A DNA stretch of 24,373 bases from an uncultured Oscillospiraceae bacterium (GCA_902461995.1 CABQAA010000002.1:1-24373), one strand, 5' to 3'. Counted from the first letter of the stretch, positions 8,465-15,668 are shown. Numbers and translations are program-made. Notes: generated by a model from the letters alone, not told the origin.

Positions 8465-9288
8465 GTCCATCCCTCCATCCGCGCAATGGCCAAAGCCACG
8501 CCGTCTGCATCGTTTGCGCCGATGATTTCGTCCGCCTGCGCCTGGACCTCCGGCAGGCCGTTGGCCACCACGCAGCCCACGTCCGCCGCCTGCAGCATAG
8601 GCAGATCGTTGAGATTGTCCCCGAAAGCCACCACCCGGTCGGCGCCAATCCGGTCTTTAAGGGCCTTCATCGAGACGTGTTTGCCGGCTCCGGCATGAAA
8701 GATCTCCATGAACCAGTTGTTTTCCACATACACGTCCCGATATACCACCGTCTGGATGCCCGGAACCTCTTTCAGAGCCGCCGCCAGCGCTTCCATCCGT
8801 TCCCGGGTGTCCTGCATGGAAAAATAGAATCCGCCGTTCTCCGGCTCATAGGCCGGCACGATCCGGATGCAGTCGGGGAAACGGGCATTGCGGGCCTCCA
8901 TGAAAGAGCGCTCGCCTTCCGACGTCACCCCCGTCGTCACCCCCAGCACCTCATGGCCGTGCACCTGATACAGCATCGGCGTTTTGTCATAGCTTTCACA
9001 GATATCCAGAATCCGGCGGATGGTTTCCGGGGCGATATCGAGCGTCTCGATCACCTGGCGCCGCACCACGTCATACAGCATCGAGCCATTGCCTAACACA
9101 AAGGGCACGTTCCAGTTGACGCCGCCGAGATCCAGCATATTGAGACCGATGAGGGTGCGGGCGGTCGCCGCTGTAAAATAACCGCCTTCCTCTATCAGAC
9201 GGTTCAAAATTTCCACGGTTTTGGGCGTTAAGCGGGCGCCGGGCGCCAGCAGCGTTCCATCCATATCGCTGATATACAGGGTCTTCAT
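8458..9288 (-). CDS. Cof-type HAD-superfamily phosphatase
   Basis: A 276-residue soluble phosphatase of the Cof/YbdK-like HAD subfamily (type IIB cap). Motif I is 'DMDGTLL' at residues 8-14 with the nucleophile Asp8; motif II is the Thr in 'TAATART'; the motif III Lys lies in 'GAGKHVSMKAL'; motif IV is 'FGDNLNDLPML', the metal-binding acids. The start ATG is 8 bases after GAGG. The gene follows the NUDIX gene by 10 bp and overlaps the CDF gene by 7 bp, so it sits in the middle of a tight operon. Members of this family act on sugar phosphates, FMN or nucleotides; the sequence does not decide which. Confidence 0.92.
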   Translation of the reverse strand: MKTLYISDMDGTLLAPGARLTPKTVEILNRLIEEGGYFTAATARTLIGLNMLDLGGVNWNVPFVLGNGSMLYDVVRRQVIETLDIAPETIRRILDICESYDKTPMLYQVHGHEVLGVTTGVTSEGERSFMEARNARFPDCIRIVPAYEPENGGFYFSMQDTRERMEALAAALKEVPGIQTVVYRDVYVENNWFMEIFHAGAGKHVSMKALKDRIGADRVVAFGDNLNDLPMLQAADVGCVVANGLPEVQAQADEIIGANDADGVALAIARMEGWTC

Positions 9289-9298
9289 CCTAATTTCC

Positions 9299-9820
9299 TC
9301 ACTTTATGGACAAAATATCCGGATTCCCGTCAAGGGAACGGAAAAGATAATCAAAATACGGGGTGCCGTAATGATGGAACCGGCGGTCTTTCACCATCTC
9401 CATCAGCTGTCCGCGGGTCACCCAGCGGGCGTCGGCGACCTCCTCCGTCTGCAGAGAGAGCTTCGACAGCGGCACATCCCGCCGGAGCAGCCACAGGTCA
9501 CACAGGGAATTGCGGCGGCGCATCCGGCCAAGCAGGCGAAAATCCTCCGGTGTGGCCCGGATCCCCAGTTCTTCAGACAACTCACGCACAGCGGCCGTCA
9601 CGCTGTCCTCTCCCGCCACGGCGGAGCCTCCGGTCACGGCCCAGGTGTCCGGCATAAGTTTCAGATGCGGGGCGCGTTTTTGAATGAGCAGACGGCCTTT
9701 GGAATCCTCGATCCAGATATGGACCACCAGGTGATACTGCCCGGGGCGCAGCTTGTCCCCCCGCACCAGTGTTTTTCCAAGGGGCCGGCCCTCGCCGTCC
9801 AGCAAATCCCATTTTTCCAT
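9299..9820 (-). CDS. NUDIX hydrolase (IPP isomerase-like subgroup)
   Basis: A 173-residue soluble enzyme hydrolysing a nucleoside diphosphate-linked compound. The Nudix box is perfect: G-x5-E-x7-REL-x-EELGI, within 'GGSAVAG-EDSVTAAVRELSEELGI'. The opening 'MEKWDLLDGEGRPLGK' and 'YHLVVHIWIEDSKGRLLIQKRA' are typical of the subgroup related to isopentenyl-diphosphate isomerase and YfcD. The start ATG at 9820 is 9 bases after AGGAGG; an in-frame start at 9874 lacks such a site. It is the first gene of the four-gene operon. Its substrate cannot be read from the sequence. Confidence 0.92.
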   Translation of the reverse strand: MEKWDLLDGEGRPLGKTLVRGDKLRPGQYHLVVHIWIEDSKGRLLIQKRAPHLKLMPDTWAVTGGSAVAGEDSVTAAVRELSEELGIRATPEDFRLLGRMRRRNSLCDLWLLRRDVPLSKLSLQTEEVADARWVTRGQLMEMVKDRRFHHYGTPYFDYLFRSLDGNPDILSIK

Positions 9821-9837
9821 GCCAAGCGGCCTCCTTT

Positions 9838-9910
9838 CTCCGGCGGGTATCAACTCATCTGCCGGAGACAACATACTCTTTATGTTAATCTATTTTACAG
9901 AAAATGTCTA
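9838..9910 (-). promoter_or_regulatory. Candidate promoter and leader hairpin of the NUDIX operon
   Basis: On the minus strand TAGACA (9905-9910) and TAACAT (9882-9887) are 17 bp apart. Just downstream, a 7-bp inverted repeat, CTCCGGC/GCCGGAG (9838-9867), ends two bases or so before the AGGAGG site, so it could influence ribosome access. Promoter match is modest. Confidence 0.4.
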
Positions 9911-10123
9911 CCCTTTCCTTATAAATGGTGCTTGCTTCACAATGGGAATTCTATCGCTGATCTTACTTTCATGTATAGTCCGGCAGCGACTGTTTATACT
10001 AGTTTGCGTCTTCTTCTCACCTACAAGGACCGCAGCATCTCAAACCGCCGCACGGAGTTTTTTCGTCCTCCGCGCCCACTTCCAAGAGAGAAAAATTTAT
10101 TCGAAAAAGTTGGAAATTCGCTC
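9911..10123. other. Intergenic DNA, nothing recognised
   Basis: This is the divergent spacer between the NUDIX operon and the tRNA promoter. Both strands have only short chance frames. An AT-rich tract near 10090-10110 lies directly upstream of the tRNA -35 and may act as an UP element. Confidence 0.5.
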
Positions 10124-10152
10124 TTGACATTCGTGGGGATATCGTGTATGAT
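10124..10152 (+). promoter_or_regulatory. Strong sigma-A promoter of the tRNA/5S cluster
   Basis: A perfect TTGACA -35 (10124-10129), a 17-bp spacer and TATGAT -10 (10147-10152) lie 20 bases before the first tRNA. Confidence 0.9.
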
Positions 10153-10172
10153 ATTCAAGCAGTTCAGGGTAT

Positions 10173-10248
10173 GCACCATTAGCTCAGTTGGTAGAGCACC
10201 TGACTCTTAATCAGGGTGTCCCGGGTTCGAGTCCCTGATGGTGCACCA
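10173..10248 (+). tRNA. tRNA-Lys (CTT)
   Basis: A complete cloverleaf of 76 bases with encoded CCA. The acceptor GCACCAT pairs with ATGGTGC, the anticodon loop CTCTTAA gives CTT (reads AAG), and the T loop is TTCGAGT. It is the first gene after the promoter. Confidence 0.96.
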
Positions 10249-10251
10249 TAA

Positions 10252-10327
10252 GGCCCGTTGGTCAAGTGGCCTAAGACTCCGGCCTCTCACGCCGGCAACA
10301 CGAGTTCGAATCTCGTACGGGTCACCA
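10252..10327 (+). tRNA. tRNA-Glu (CTC)
   Basis: A complete cloverleaf with encoded CCA, three bases behind tRNA-Lys. The acceptor GGCCCGT pairs with ACGGGTC (one G-U), and the anticodon loop CTCTCAC gives CTC (reads GAG). Confidence 0.95.
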
Positions 10328-10330
10328 ATA

Positions 10331-10446
10331 GTCGGTGTCGATGGCGGTGGGGGTACACCCGTTCCCATCCCGAACACGGCAGTTAAGCCCACTTGCGCTG
10401 ACGATACTTGGCTGGAAGCGGCCTGGAAAAATAGGCAGGCGCCGAC
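10331..10446 (+). rRNA. rrf: 5S ribosomal RNA
   Basis: Contains the universal 5S core 'CCGTTCCCATCCCGAACACG' followed by 'AGTTAAGCCCAC'. Ends GTCGGTG and CGCCGAC close the terminal helix. The length of about 116 bases is normal. No 16S or 23S gene is nearby; it lies between tRNA genes. A GTGGGG/CCCCAC hairpin (10451-10467) without a T-run follows and may be a processing signal. Confidence 0.95.
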
Positions 10447-10474
10447 ATCTGTGGGGTTCTTCCCCACAACACAT

Positions 10475-10550
10475 TCCTCCTTAGCTCAGTTGGTAGAGCA
10501 TGCGGCTGTTAACCGCAGGGTCGTTGGTTCGAGTCCAACAGGGGGAGCCA
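10475..10550 (+). tRNA. tRNA-Asn (GTT)
   Basis: A complete cloverleaf with encoded CCA. The acceptor TCCTCCT pairs with AGGGGGA (one G-U), the anticodon loop CTGTTAA gives GTT (reads AAC). It is the last gene of the cluster. Confidence 0.96.
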
Positions 10551-10589
10551 AAAACAGAGACATGGCTTTTGTCATGTCTCTGTTTTTTT
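10551..10589 (+). terminator. Terminator of the tRNA/5S cluster
   Basis: The stem AAAACAGAGACATG pairs with CATGTCTCTGTTTT, with an 8-base loop and a run of T residues, directly after tRNA-Asn. Confidence 0.93.
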
Positions 10590-10605
10590 ACTGCTATTGG
10601 AATCG

Positions 10606-10750
10606 GAGCCAGGGCCTGTGTTTCGGGAGACGCATCGCGGCTGTTAACTGGCTCAGGTGCCGCCGCTGCCAACGGCAGATGCAGGCGGTGCCTGAGCAGG
10701 AAGAAACAAGGAGTTTCACGCCGCGACAGCCAGTGAAACGACTATGTTTC
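10606..10750 (+). other. Hairpin-rich non-coding segment, possible structured RNA
   Basis: Three strong inverted repeats lie in 145 bases: GAGCCAG (10606-10612) with CTGGCTC (10648-10654); a 14-bp helix 10651-10664 with 10684-10697 (two G-U pairs) capped by CTGCC-AAC-GGCAG; and GTTTCAC (10713-10719) with GTGAAAC (10733-10739). The first two share bases 10651-10654, so they exclude each other. AGCCAG recurs at 10727-10732 and could also pair with CTGGCT. No known RNA family was recognised and there is no open frame of note. Whether it is transcribed, perhaps by read-through from the tRNA cluster, is unknown. Confidence 0.45.
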
Positions 10751-10760
10751 TGACCGATGG

Positions 10761-10790
10761 TCGTTGGTTTGAGCCGGGCAGGGGGAGCCA
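10761..10790 (+). pseudogene. Decayed copy of the tRNA-Asn 3' end
   Basis: These 30 bases match the last 30 bases of the tRNA-Asn gene (10521-10550) at 25 positions, exactly 240 bases further on, including TCGTTGGTT and CAGGGGGAGCCA. The T-stem partner is destroyed and no 5' half exists, so it is not a functional tRNA. It may be a remnant of a second tRNA gene or of an integration site. Confidence 0.75.
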
Positions 10791-10795
10791 TGAAA

Positions 10796-10831
10796 GAAAC
10801 CTCTTTTGTCTACCAAGACAAAAGAGGTTTC
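10796..10831. terminator. Perfect 15-16-bp inverted repeat, terminator-like
   Basis: GAAACCTCTTTTGTC is repeated in perfect inverse (10817-10831) around a short loop, straight after the tRNA 3'-end copy. No T-run follows, so termination is uncertain. Confidence 0.5.
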
Positions 10832-10881
10832 TCATGTTATCAGGGGTGAAATAGCCCAAAGCATAGGTAAATAGGGATAAA

Positions 10882-10957
10882 AGGGGTTGGAACAGTCATG
10901 CAGGCTGCTCCGACCCCTGCTTTTCATTTCAGAGGTCAAAGCAGCAGGCTGCTTTTG
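10882..10957 (+). terminator. Two successive terminator-like hairpins
   Basis: The first (10882-10924) is a 14-bp stem with one mismatch, AGGGGTTGG paired to CCGACCCCT, followed by GCTTTT. The second (10937-10957) pairs CAAAGCAG with CTGCTTTTG. What transcript they end is unclear, since no gene lies just upstream. Confidence 0.5.
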
Positions 10958-11121
10958 GGTGTTCTTGGCTCTTTGAATAAGTCGGCAATCGATGGGCAGG
11001 ACGGAATGAAGAAAAAATTTTTCTGTTGCTCAACAAAGAAAATAAGCACTATCTTTTATCAAAGGTTTGTGTTATATCATCACAAAATAGACAATTAAAC
11101 ATGCAGCAAGGAGGGGATTTT

Positions 11122-11424
11122 TTGAATTCTATTCAAGTGAAACGTGCAAAGCGTGTATTCAGTGGCAAATATCGTTATTTAAGATTTGCTTCTTGGCTAA
11201 TAACATTACTTCCATTGCCGATATTTCTTTTGTTATTTCAATTCAATGAAGCATTTTATAAAGCCGTGCAGGAGGATGAGTTTCTGATCTATTGGCTTGG
11301 CTTCGGCTATGTGGCCTTTATCATTATTATCCCTCTGGCTGAAGGATTAATCGAAAATGTGTTGAAAAGAAATATGGAATATGGGAAAAGAATAAAAACA
11401 AAAATGTTATCATTGAAAATATAA
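11122..11424 (+). CDS. Small two-helix membrane protein, unknown function
   Basis: A 100-residue protein starting at TTG 11122, which lies 7 bases behind a strong AAGGAGG site; an ATG at 11101 has no such site. Two membrane segments are seen: residues about 22-41 (ASWLITLLPLPIFLLLF) and about 57-77 (LIYWLGFGYVAFIIIIPLA). Both ends are rich in Lys and Arg. Base and codon use are AT-rich, unlike the GC-rich neighbours, suggesting foreign origin. The frame ends soon after an A5 run at 11400-11404, and an open frame with matching composition continues one base back (see next entry). No family is recognised. Confidence 0.6.
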   Translation: MNSIQVKRAKRVFSGKYRYLRFASWLITLLPLPIFLLLFQFNEAFYKAVQEDEFLIYWLGFGYVAFIIIIPLAEGLIENVLKRNMEYGKRIKTKMLSLKI

Positions 11425-11546
11425 CAATCAACGGAACAGACATTAACGTGACCGGGATGACCGAAGAACAAAAGAAACTATTTGATGCAGCATTTAAGGA
11501 GTTTGATAAAGTATTCGAAAAGATTGACGAAGATGATCAAGCATAA
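11403..11546 (+). pseudogene. Out-of-frame continuation of the small membrane protein
   Basis: In the frame one base before the upstream gene, 47 codons run open to TAA at 11544-11546. They encode 'NVIIENITINGTDINVTGMT' and then an acidic, helical tail (EEQKKLFDAAFKEFDKVF...). No ATG, GTG or TTG opens this frame before GTG 11448 and ATG 11457, and those have no ribosome site. The simplest reading is that both parts were one protein of about 141 residues, broken by loss of one A in the A-run, or joined by -1 slippage there. A separate 29-residue protein from ATG 11457 is possible but less likely. Confidence 0.45.
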
Positions 11547-11866
11547 ATTTGTAAAGAGCGCAGTCCATCATAATTGGTATAGTTGGTTAATAGTGTGTTT
11601 TACGCGGTTTTACCTTGATTTTGCTCTGTTTGCGCGGCCTTTTGCATCTAAGCCCTTGAAAGCACTCTATTTTCAATGGCTTTTGCTTTCGTCGGAGCAG
11701 ACATGTTTGATTTCATCGGCGTTTTTCTGCCACGAATCTCCCCATAAATCTCTGCAGAACCGCTCTTCGCTTCTTTTGGTCTCCCCCCTACTGCTGGACT
11801 ACTTGGAAAATTCCGAATAAAAAGGAACCGGCCATGGGAAAAACAGAATACGGACATGAAAACGGC
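11547..11866. other. Intergenic remnant region, no gene supported
   Basis: Open frames exist on both strands here (for example plus 11482-11820, minus 11648-11857), but neither has a ribosome site and they exclude each other. The minus-strand frame is rich in Lys and Arg and looks like the tail of a lost gene; I cannot name it. Confidence 0.4.
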
Positions 11867-11911
11867 AGAAACGGACGAACCTCTCGCCGAAAGAGAGACT
11901 CGTCCGTTTCT
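11867..11911. terminator. Terminator hairpin after the esterase operon
   Basis: AGAAACGGACGA pairs with TCGTCCGTTTCT, with an inner CTCTC/GAGAG helix. It lies 35 bases beyond the stop codon at 11947. Short T-rich tails exist on both sides, so it may work in both directions. Confidence 0.75.
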
Positions 11912-11946
11912 ATATCCTCCGCGGGAGCGAAACTATACGCGGTAGG

Positions 11947-13191
11947 CTAGAACCCCAGCTCCTGCAGCCAGCCGAGCATGACCTTAGGCCATTCACGCGT
12001 TCCGCTGATTCCCGAGGCCAATCCGCAGCCGTGATCCCCGTTTTCATAAATATCCAGCAGATAGGAGATGCCGGCTGCTTTCAAAGCGTCGGCCAACATT
12101 GTGCTGTTCTCCACTGGCACGGAGCTGTCCGGCCGGCAATGGAACAGATACATCGGCGGTGTATCCGGACGGACACCCAGCTCGCCCGAAAAACGCTTCG
12201 CCAACTCCCGGTCGGATGCCGCTGCACCCAAAAAGTTATACTTTGAGCCGCCGTGGGTGTATTTGCTGTACATGGATACAACCGGATAGCAGAGGACCGC
12301 TGCATTGGGACGGGAGGAGATTCTGTCGATGACGTCTCCCGTCTCTTTCCCGTAATCGAAATGCTCCGCCGCCATACACGCAAGATGGCCGCCGGCAGAA
12401 AAGCCCATGATCGCGATTTTTTCCGGATCGACACCGTAGTCCTTGGCATAATACCGGACATACCGAATCGCCCGCATCACATCCGACAGCGCAGCATGGT
12501 AGTCGTAGGGCGCGACACGATACTTCAGCACGAAGGCGGAAATCCCCCGGGCCATGAAGTATTTGGCAATGTCGACTCCTTCGTATTCGTAGGCAATGGA
12601 ACCGTAACCGCCGCCCGGACAGATGATGACGCAGCCCCCGGTCGTGTTTCTGGAGGACAGATACTGCGTCAGCGTGGGTACCTGAGCGGCAGTACCGCTA
12701 TCGTAATACGGAATGTGGCCGGTGGTCTTCCACAGGCTGATCCGAACATGACTGTTGATATCCACTGCTATGCTGGACGGAATGTCCGTCGCGTACGGCA
12801 GTCCGGCCGGATCCTCGACCACAGGCGCGTAAGAGGGCCTGGGTGCCTCTGTGGGAATCGTCGGCCCGGAGGAAGAGGCGGTTCCTTCGGTCGAGGACGT
12901 CGTATTCTCGCCCTCCCCCGCCGTCGTAGTCACGATCGGAGGCCGTGTCGTCGGATTCGCTGTCGCGGCGGACGTGTCGCTGGAAATAGAGGATTCCTCT
13001 GTTCCGCTATTTGCGGTGATTTCGGTATCCTCGGTGGTATTCCACGACGGCTCTGTGGCCGTTCCGCTGCCGTCCAACTCCTCCGGCGGGGTGACAGACG
13101 GATTGGAACAAGCTGCCGCCGCCAGGCAAAATACGGCCACAAGCAGCAAGGACAGGATGCTTTTCATACCATAACGCTTCTTTCTGGTCAA
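11947..13191 (-). CDS. Alpha/beta-hydrolase lipoprotein, probable carbohydrate esterase
   Basis: A 414-residue exported serine esterase. I choose TTG at 13191 because AAGGAG lies 6-7 bases before it and the added 'MTRKKRYG' supplies a basic n-region; ATG 13167 has a poor site. A signal peptide ends in 'LAAAAC', a plausible lipobox with Cys28. Residues 29 to about 120 are a Ser/Thr/Glu-rich linker. The hydrolase domain shows the oxyanion loop 'CPGGGYGS' (192-197), nucleophile 'GFSAGGH' with Ser265, acid Asp355 in 'CRPDSSVP', and His387 in 'NGDHGCG'. This pattern fits the acetyl-xylan/feruloyl esterase-like group (BD-FAE type). It is the last gene of a four-gene locus, 19 bp behind an SGNH lipoprotein. 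The exact ester is unknown. Confidence 0.88.
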   Translation of the reverse strand: MTRKKRYGMKSILSLLLVAVFCLAAAACSNPSVTPPEELDGSGTATEPSWNTTEDTEITANSGTEESSISSDTSAATANPTTRPPIVTTTAGEGENTTSSTEGTASSSGPTIPTEAPRPSYAPVVEDPAGLPYATDIPSSIAVDINSHVRISLWKTTGHIPYYDSGTAAQVPTLTQYLSSRNTTGGCVIICPGGGYGSIAYEYEGVDIAKYFMARGISAFVLKYRVAPYDYHAALSDVMRAIRYVRYYAKDYGVDPEKIAIMGFSAGGHLACMAAEHFDYGKETGDVIDRISSRPNAAVLCYPVVSMYSKYTHGGSKYNFLGAAASDRELAKRFSGELGVRPDTPPMYLFHCRPDSSVPVENSTMLADALKAAGISYLLDIYENGDHGCGLASGISGTREWPKVMLGWLQELGF

Positions 13192-13210
13192 ATAGTTCTC
13201 CTTGTCTTCG

Positions 13211-14497
13211 TCAGCCAAGCATTCTGAGCTGCTTGAGCATTTCCTCAGCAATAGCCCTGCCCCCCGCGTCGTTGCAGTGGCAGGCATCCAGCATACGGGA
13301 GGCGTCAAAGGGTCCGAACCAGTCGTGCATGTTCCAGTACGCGCACCCCGTGTTTCGGGCCACGACAGGATACCCGTCGGTCAGATAAGTCGCCATGCTC
13401 TGCCGTGGAATGGGAAGATCGACATCAAAGGTGGAGGTCAGGAGTAGGCGGGCATTCGGGAGAGCACTCTGGACGCGCTGGACGATGGTAGAGAGATAGC
13501 GGACTTCCGTCGAGGCGGGAAAGGCGTCGTTTGTCCCCAACAGAATGACGACATAATCGGGATCCAGTTCTTTCAGCGCGGTTTTAAAGAGGGTTTCATC
13601 AATGGCGGCGAACTGCTTGGAATTTGCCGCGGCGTTTCCCCAGTTGTGGACGACGCCCTCCTTGCATTCGTTACCTTTCTGCACAAAACCCTGCAGGGTG
13701 ACTTTGCCGCTCTGCGCGATCAGCTTGACCGTGTTGGTTTTTCCGGAGGCCATTCCCCGCAGGCTGACCTTGGCAGAAGTTAGGGTGTCGCCTGCGGTAT
13801 CGACCCGAATGGTCTCACAGCCGTCGGTCTCAATGGTAAAGACTCCCCCGCCCGGCTGCTTCAGGTAATAGAAATCTGCGCCCGTTCCTTTAAACCGGAC
13901 CGAGGTGGCGGCCCCGGCCGTTTCGGTGCTGATCCATATACCGCAAGGGGAGGCTGTAGCCGGGGGATTGCTGTCGGTCATATCGTGTCTTGTCCACTTG
14001 CCGTCATTTTTGATGTAGACACCATTGCGGAAGCCGCAGAGGAAATTGGCCGATAGCGGCCGATACCCATTGGCGAACCGGCCGCTGTTTCCTTCCAAAA
14101 TCTCTTCCAGCTGGCCGGTAATATGGCCATATTCCGTGTTGGAATCCCCGATCACCAGCACATTCATATCGGACCCGGTCTCCGACACTGGCGGAGACGT
14201 CGTCGGTGCCGCTGTTGGTGCCGCCGTAGAATCGGTGGTGGAGATGGTGGTGGCGGTTGTGGGCTTTTCGGTGGAGGATATCGTCCCGGAGGTCGGATCG
14301 GCGGCGGTATCCGATGTAGAAGAGGGCACGATACCGCTTGTATCCGCAGTGCCGCCCGAGGTGGCGGTCGTTTGTGTCCCGTCTTGGGTGATGGTGCCTC
14401 CCGCTTCCTGAGAGAGAGTCCCGCCGCTGTCCTTTGAACAGGAGGAAAACGTCAACGTGATTGTGAAAACGGCTAATAAAGCCAAACATTTTTTCAT
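13211..14497 (-). CDS. SGNH/GDSL hydrolase lipoprotein
   Basis: A 428-residue exported esterase. The signal peptide ends with 'FSSC', a lipobox with Cys20. Residues 21 to about 108 form a low-complexity Ser/Thr/Ala/Pro linker. Block I is 'VIGDSNTEYG' with Ser119, block III is 'LLGTNDAF' (321-324), and block V is 'LDACHCNDAGG' with Asp404 and His407; these give the catalytic triad and oxyanion residues of SGNH enzymes. Between blocks I and III lies a beta-rich insert (about 150-270, 'VRFKGTGADFYYLKQPGGGV') resembling the accessory domain of CE2-like or related polysaccharide deacetylases. The gene lies between two other esterase genes of the same operon (gaps 43 and 19 bp). Deacetylation of a polysaccharide at the cell surface is likely but not shown. 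Confidence 0.9.
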   Translation of the reverse strand: MKKCLALLAVFTITLTFSSCSKDSGGTLSQEAGGTITQDGTQTTATSGGTADTSGIVPSSTSDTAADPTSGTISSTEKPTTATTISTTDSTAAPTAAPTTSPPVSETGSDMNVLVIGDSNTEYGHITGQLEEILEGNSGRFANGYRPLSANFLCGFRNGVYIKNDGKWTRHDMTDSNPPATASPCGIWISTETAGAATSVRFKGTGADFYYLKQPGGGVFTIETDGCETIRVDTAGDTLTSAKVSLRGMASGKTNTVKLIAQSGKVTLQGFVQKGNECKEGVVHNWGNAAANSKQFAAIDETLFKTALKELDPDYVVILLGTNDAFPASTEVRYLSTIVQRVQSALPNARLLLTSTFDVDLPIPRQSMATYLTDGYPVVARNTGCAYWNMHDWFGPFDASRMLDACHCNDAGGRAIAEEMLKQLRMLG

Positions 14498-14540
14498 AGA
14501 CAGGATCCTTTCTTATTTCCGCCCAGGGCGCGGCCGCTTT

Positions 14541-15587
14541 TCATGGCTCGCCTTCCTGCTCCCGTATCTTTTGTATCTGTATATAAAGCTCCTGCGCCAT
14601 CTGCATCATGCCGTAATCATTCGGATGCAGGCCGTCCACCGTCGTTTCATACTGAACAGAGTGGCCTTTAAAAAATTTCTGCATACGGCTGCGGTAAAAA
14701 TACAGATGGCGGTCCCCCTGCAAAACCCGCTGCCGGTAGGTTTCGGTTTCCACCTGGACCTTTTCCTCTGTTACCGGGGCAGATTCCGCAAAACGATTGA
14801 ATGCGAATACCGGCAGCGCGTAAATCAGGATCGGCGTGTGCGGGTAACGCTGCCGCAAGATATCCAAAAATACCGGCAGATGTTCCTGCAGATACCGGGC
14901 GTGCGGGCAATTTCCTGCGGTATTGATAATGAATAGGCGGACGTCATCAATTTTGCTCAGAGCCTTTGCCACCGAAGCTTCCGCTTTGCCGCTGCCGGAA
15001 AAACCCCAGTTGATGAACTCAGTGTCCATCCAGCGCGACAGGATGTTGGTGTAGGCCATGCCGGGGCGGCTGGCGCAGGCGCCTTGGTCGATAGATCCGC
15101 CGTAAACGGCGATCCGCCCCTTTTGGAGCGGATGCGGCGGCAGGACGGCGGCATCATCGTCCACACCCAGCTCCACCTTTTCCACACCCTTGTACAGCGG
15201 AAAATTGAGTATCACATTCAGCTCTCGCTTCTGAGAAAAGGACAGGAGAGTGGAGATATATTCCTGGCCGCGCTCCTCCAGCCGTGCCGTGGAAAAATAC
15301 AGGGGCTCGTCCGTTCCTTCGCTTATGTAGCAGTCAAACCCACCCTCTCCGGTGGCGGTCATATGATCCATTTCCGGCTCCGCGCTCAGCTTCACCCGGA
15401 TGTCGAGCGTCCCTAAGACGGCCCGGAACCGGATCTGGCCTCCGGCGGTCTGACCTGCCAGGAAATCCACCTCTTTCGGCAGCGGTTCCGGCGGGTTTAC
15501 CTGCACCCTCCGATACGCATGGTCCCGGGAATAAAAAGGGAACCCGCAAAGCTCAAAAGGCTGGTTTTCAGGGGAGAGCCATTTCAT
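14541..15587 (-). CDS. SGNH/GDSL hydrolase with N-terminal beta-sandwich, cytoplasmic
   Basis: A 348-residue protein without a signal peptide. Residues about 10-150 are a beta-sandwich like the SGNH N-terminal ('GxDLY') domain. Residues 155-340 are the hydrolase: block I 'YGGSIDQGACASRPGMAYTN' with Ser165, 'NWGFSGSGKAE', block III around 'NTAGNCPHARY', and block V 'DGLHPNDYG' with Asp318 and His321. This matches the Lipase_GDSL_3 family. The usual block I is G-S-S-I-T; here it is G-G-S-I-D, an unusual variant. The start ATG at 15587 follows AAAGGA at 11 bases, inside a duplicated 12-base string. It may deacylate imported oligosaccharides, complementing the two exported esterases. Confidence 0.88.
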   Translation of the reverse strand: MKWLSPENQPFELCGFPFYSRDHAYRRVQVNPPEPLPKEVDFLAGQTAGGQIRFRAVLGTLDIRVKLSAEPEMDHMTATGEGGFDCYISEGTDEPLYFSTARLEERGQEYISTLLSFSQKRELNVILNFPLYKGVEKVELGVDDDAAVLPPHPLQKGRIAVYGGSIDQGACASRPGMAYTNILSRWMDTEFINWGFSGSGKAEASVAKALSKIDDVRLFIINTAGNCPHARYLQEHLPVFLDILRQRYPHTPILIYALPVFAFNRFAESAPVTEEKVQVETETYRQRVLQGDRHLYFYRSRMQKFFKGHSVQYETTVDGLHPNDYGMMQMAQELYIQIQKIREQEGEP

Positions 15588-15623
15588 GATACGATTCGTC
15601 CTTTCATGATACGCAGACCGGGG

Positions 15624-15668
15624 AATCCGTCCCGCTGCTGCCGGATTCGGCACACGGCGGGACGGATT
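15624..15668. repeat. Perfect 12-bp inverted repeat between surface-protein and esterase genes
   Basis: AATCCGTCCCGC is inverted as GCGGGACGGATT, around a TGCCG/CGGCA inner helix. It lies in the 131-bp gap of the operon. No T-run follows on the minus strand. It could be an attenuator, an RNA-processing or stabilising hairpin that sets different levels for upstream and downstream genes. Confidence 0.6.

Noticed and set aside
10450..10470. Hairpin behind 5S rRNA as a terminator
   Set aside because: It has no T-run and the tRNA-Asn gene follows immediately, so read-through or processing is more likely.
11482..11820. 112-codon plus-strand frame in the AT-rich island
   Set aside because: No ribosome site, starts within the coherent tail frame ending at 11546, and no recognisable protein.
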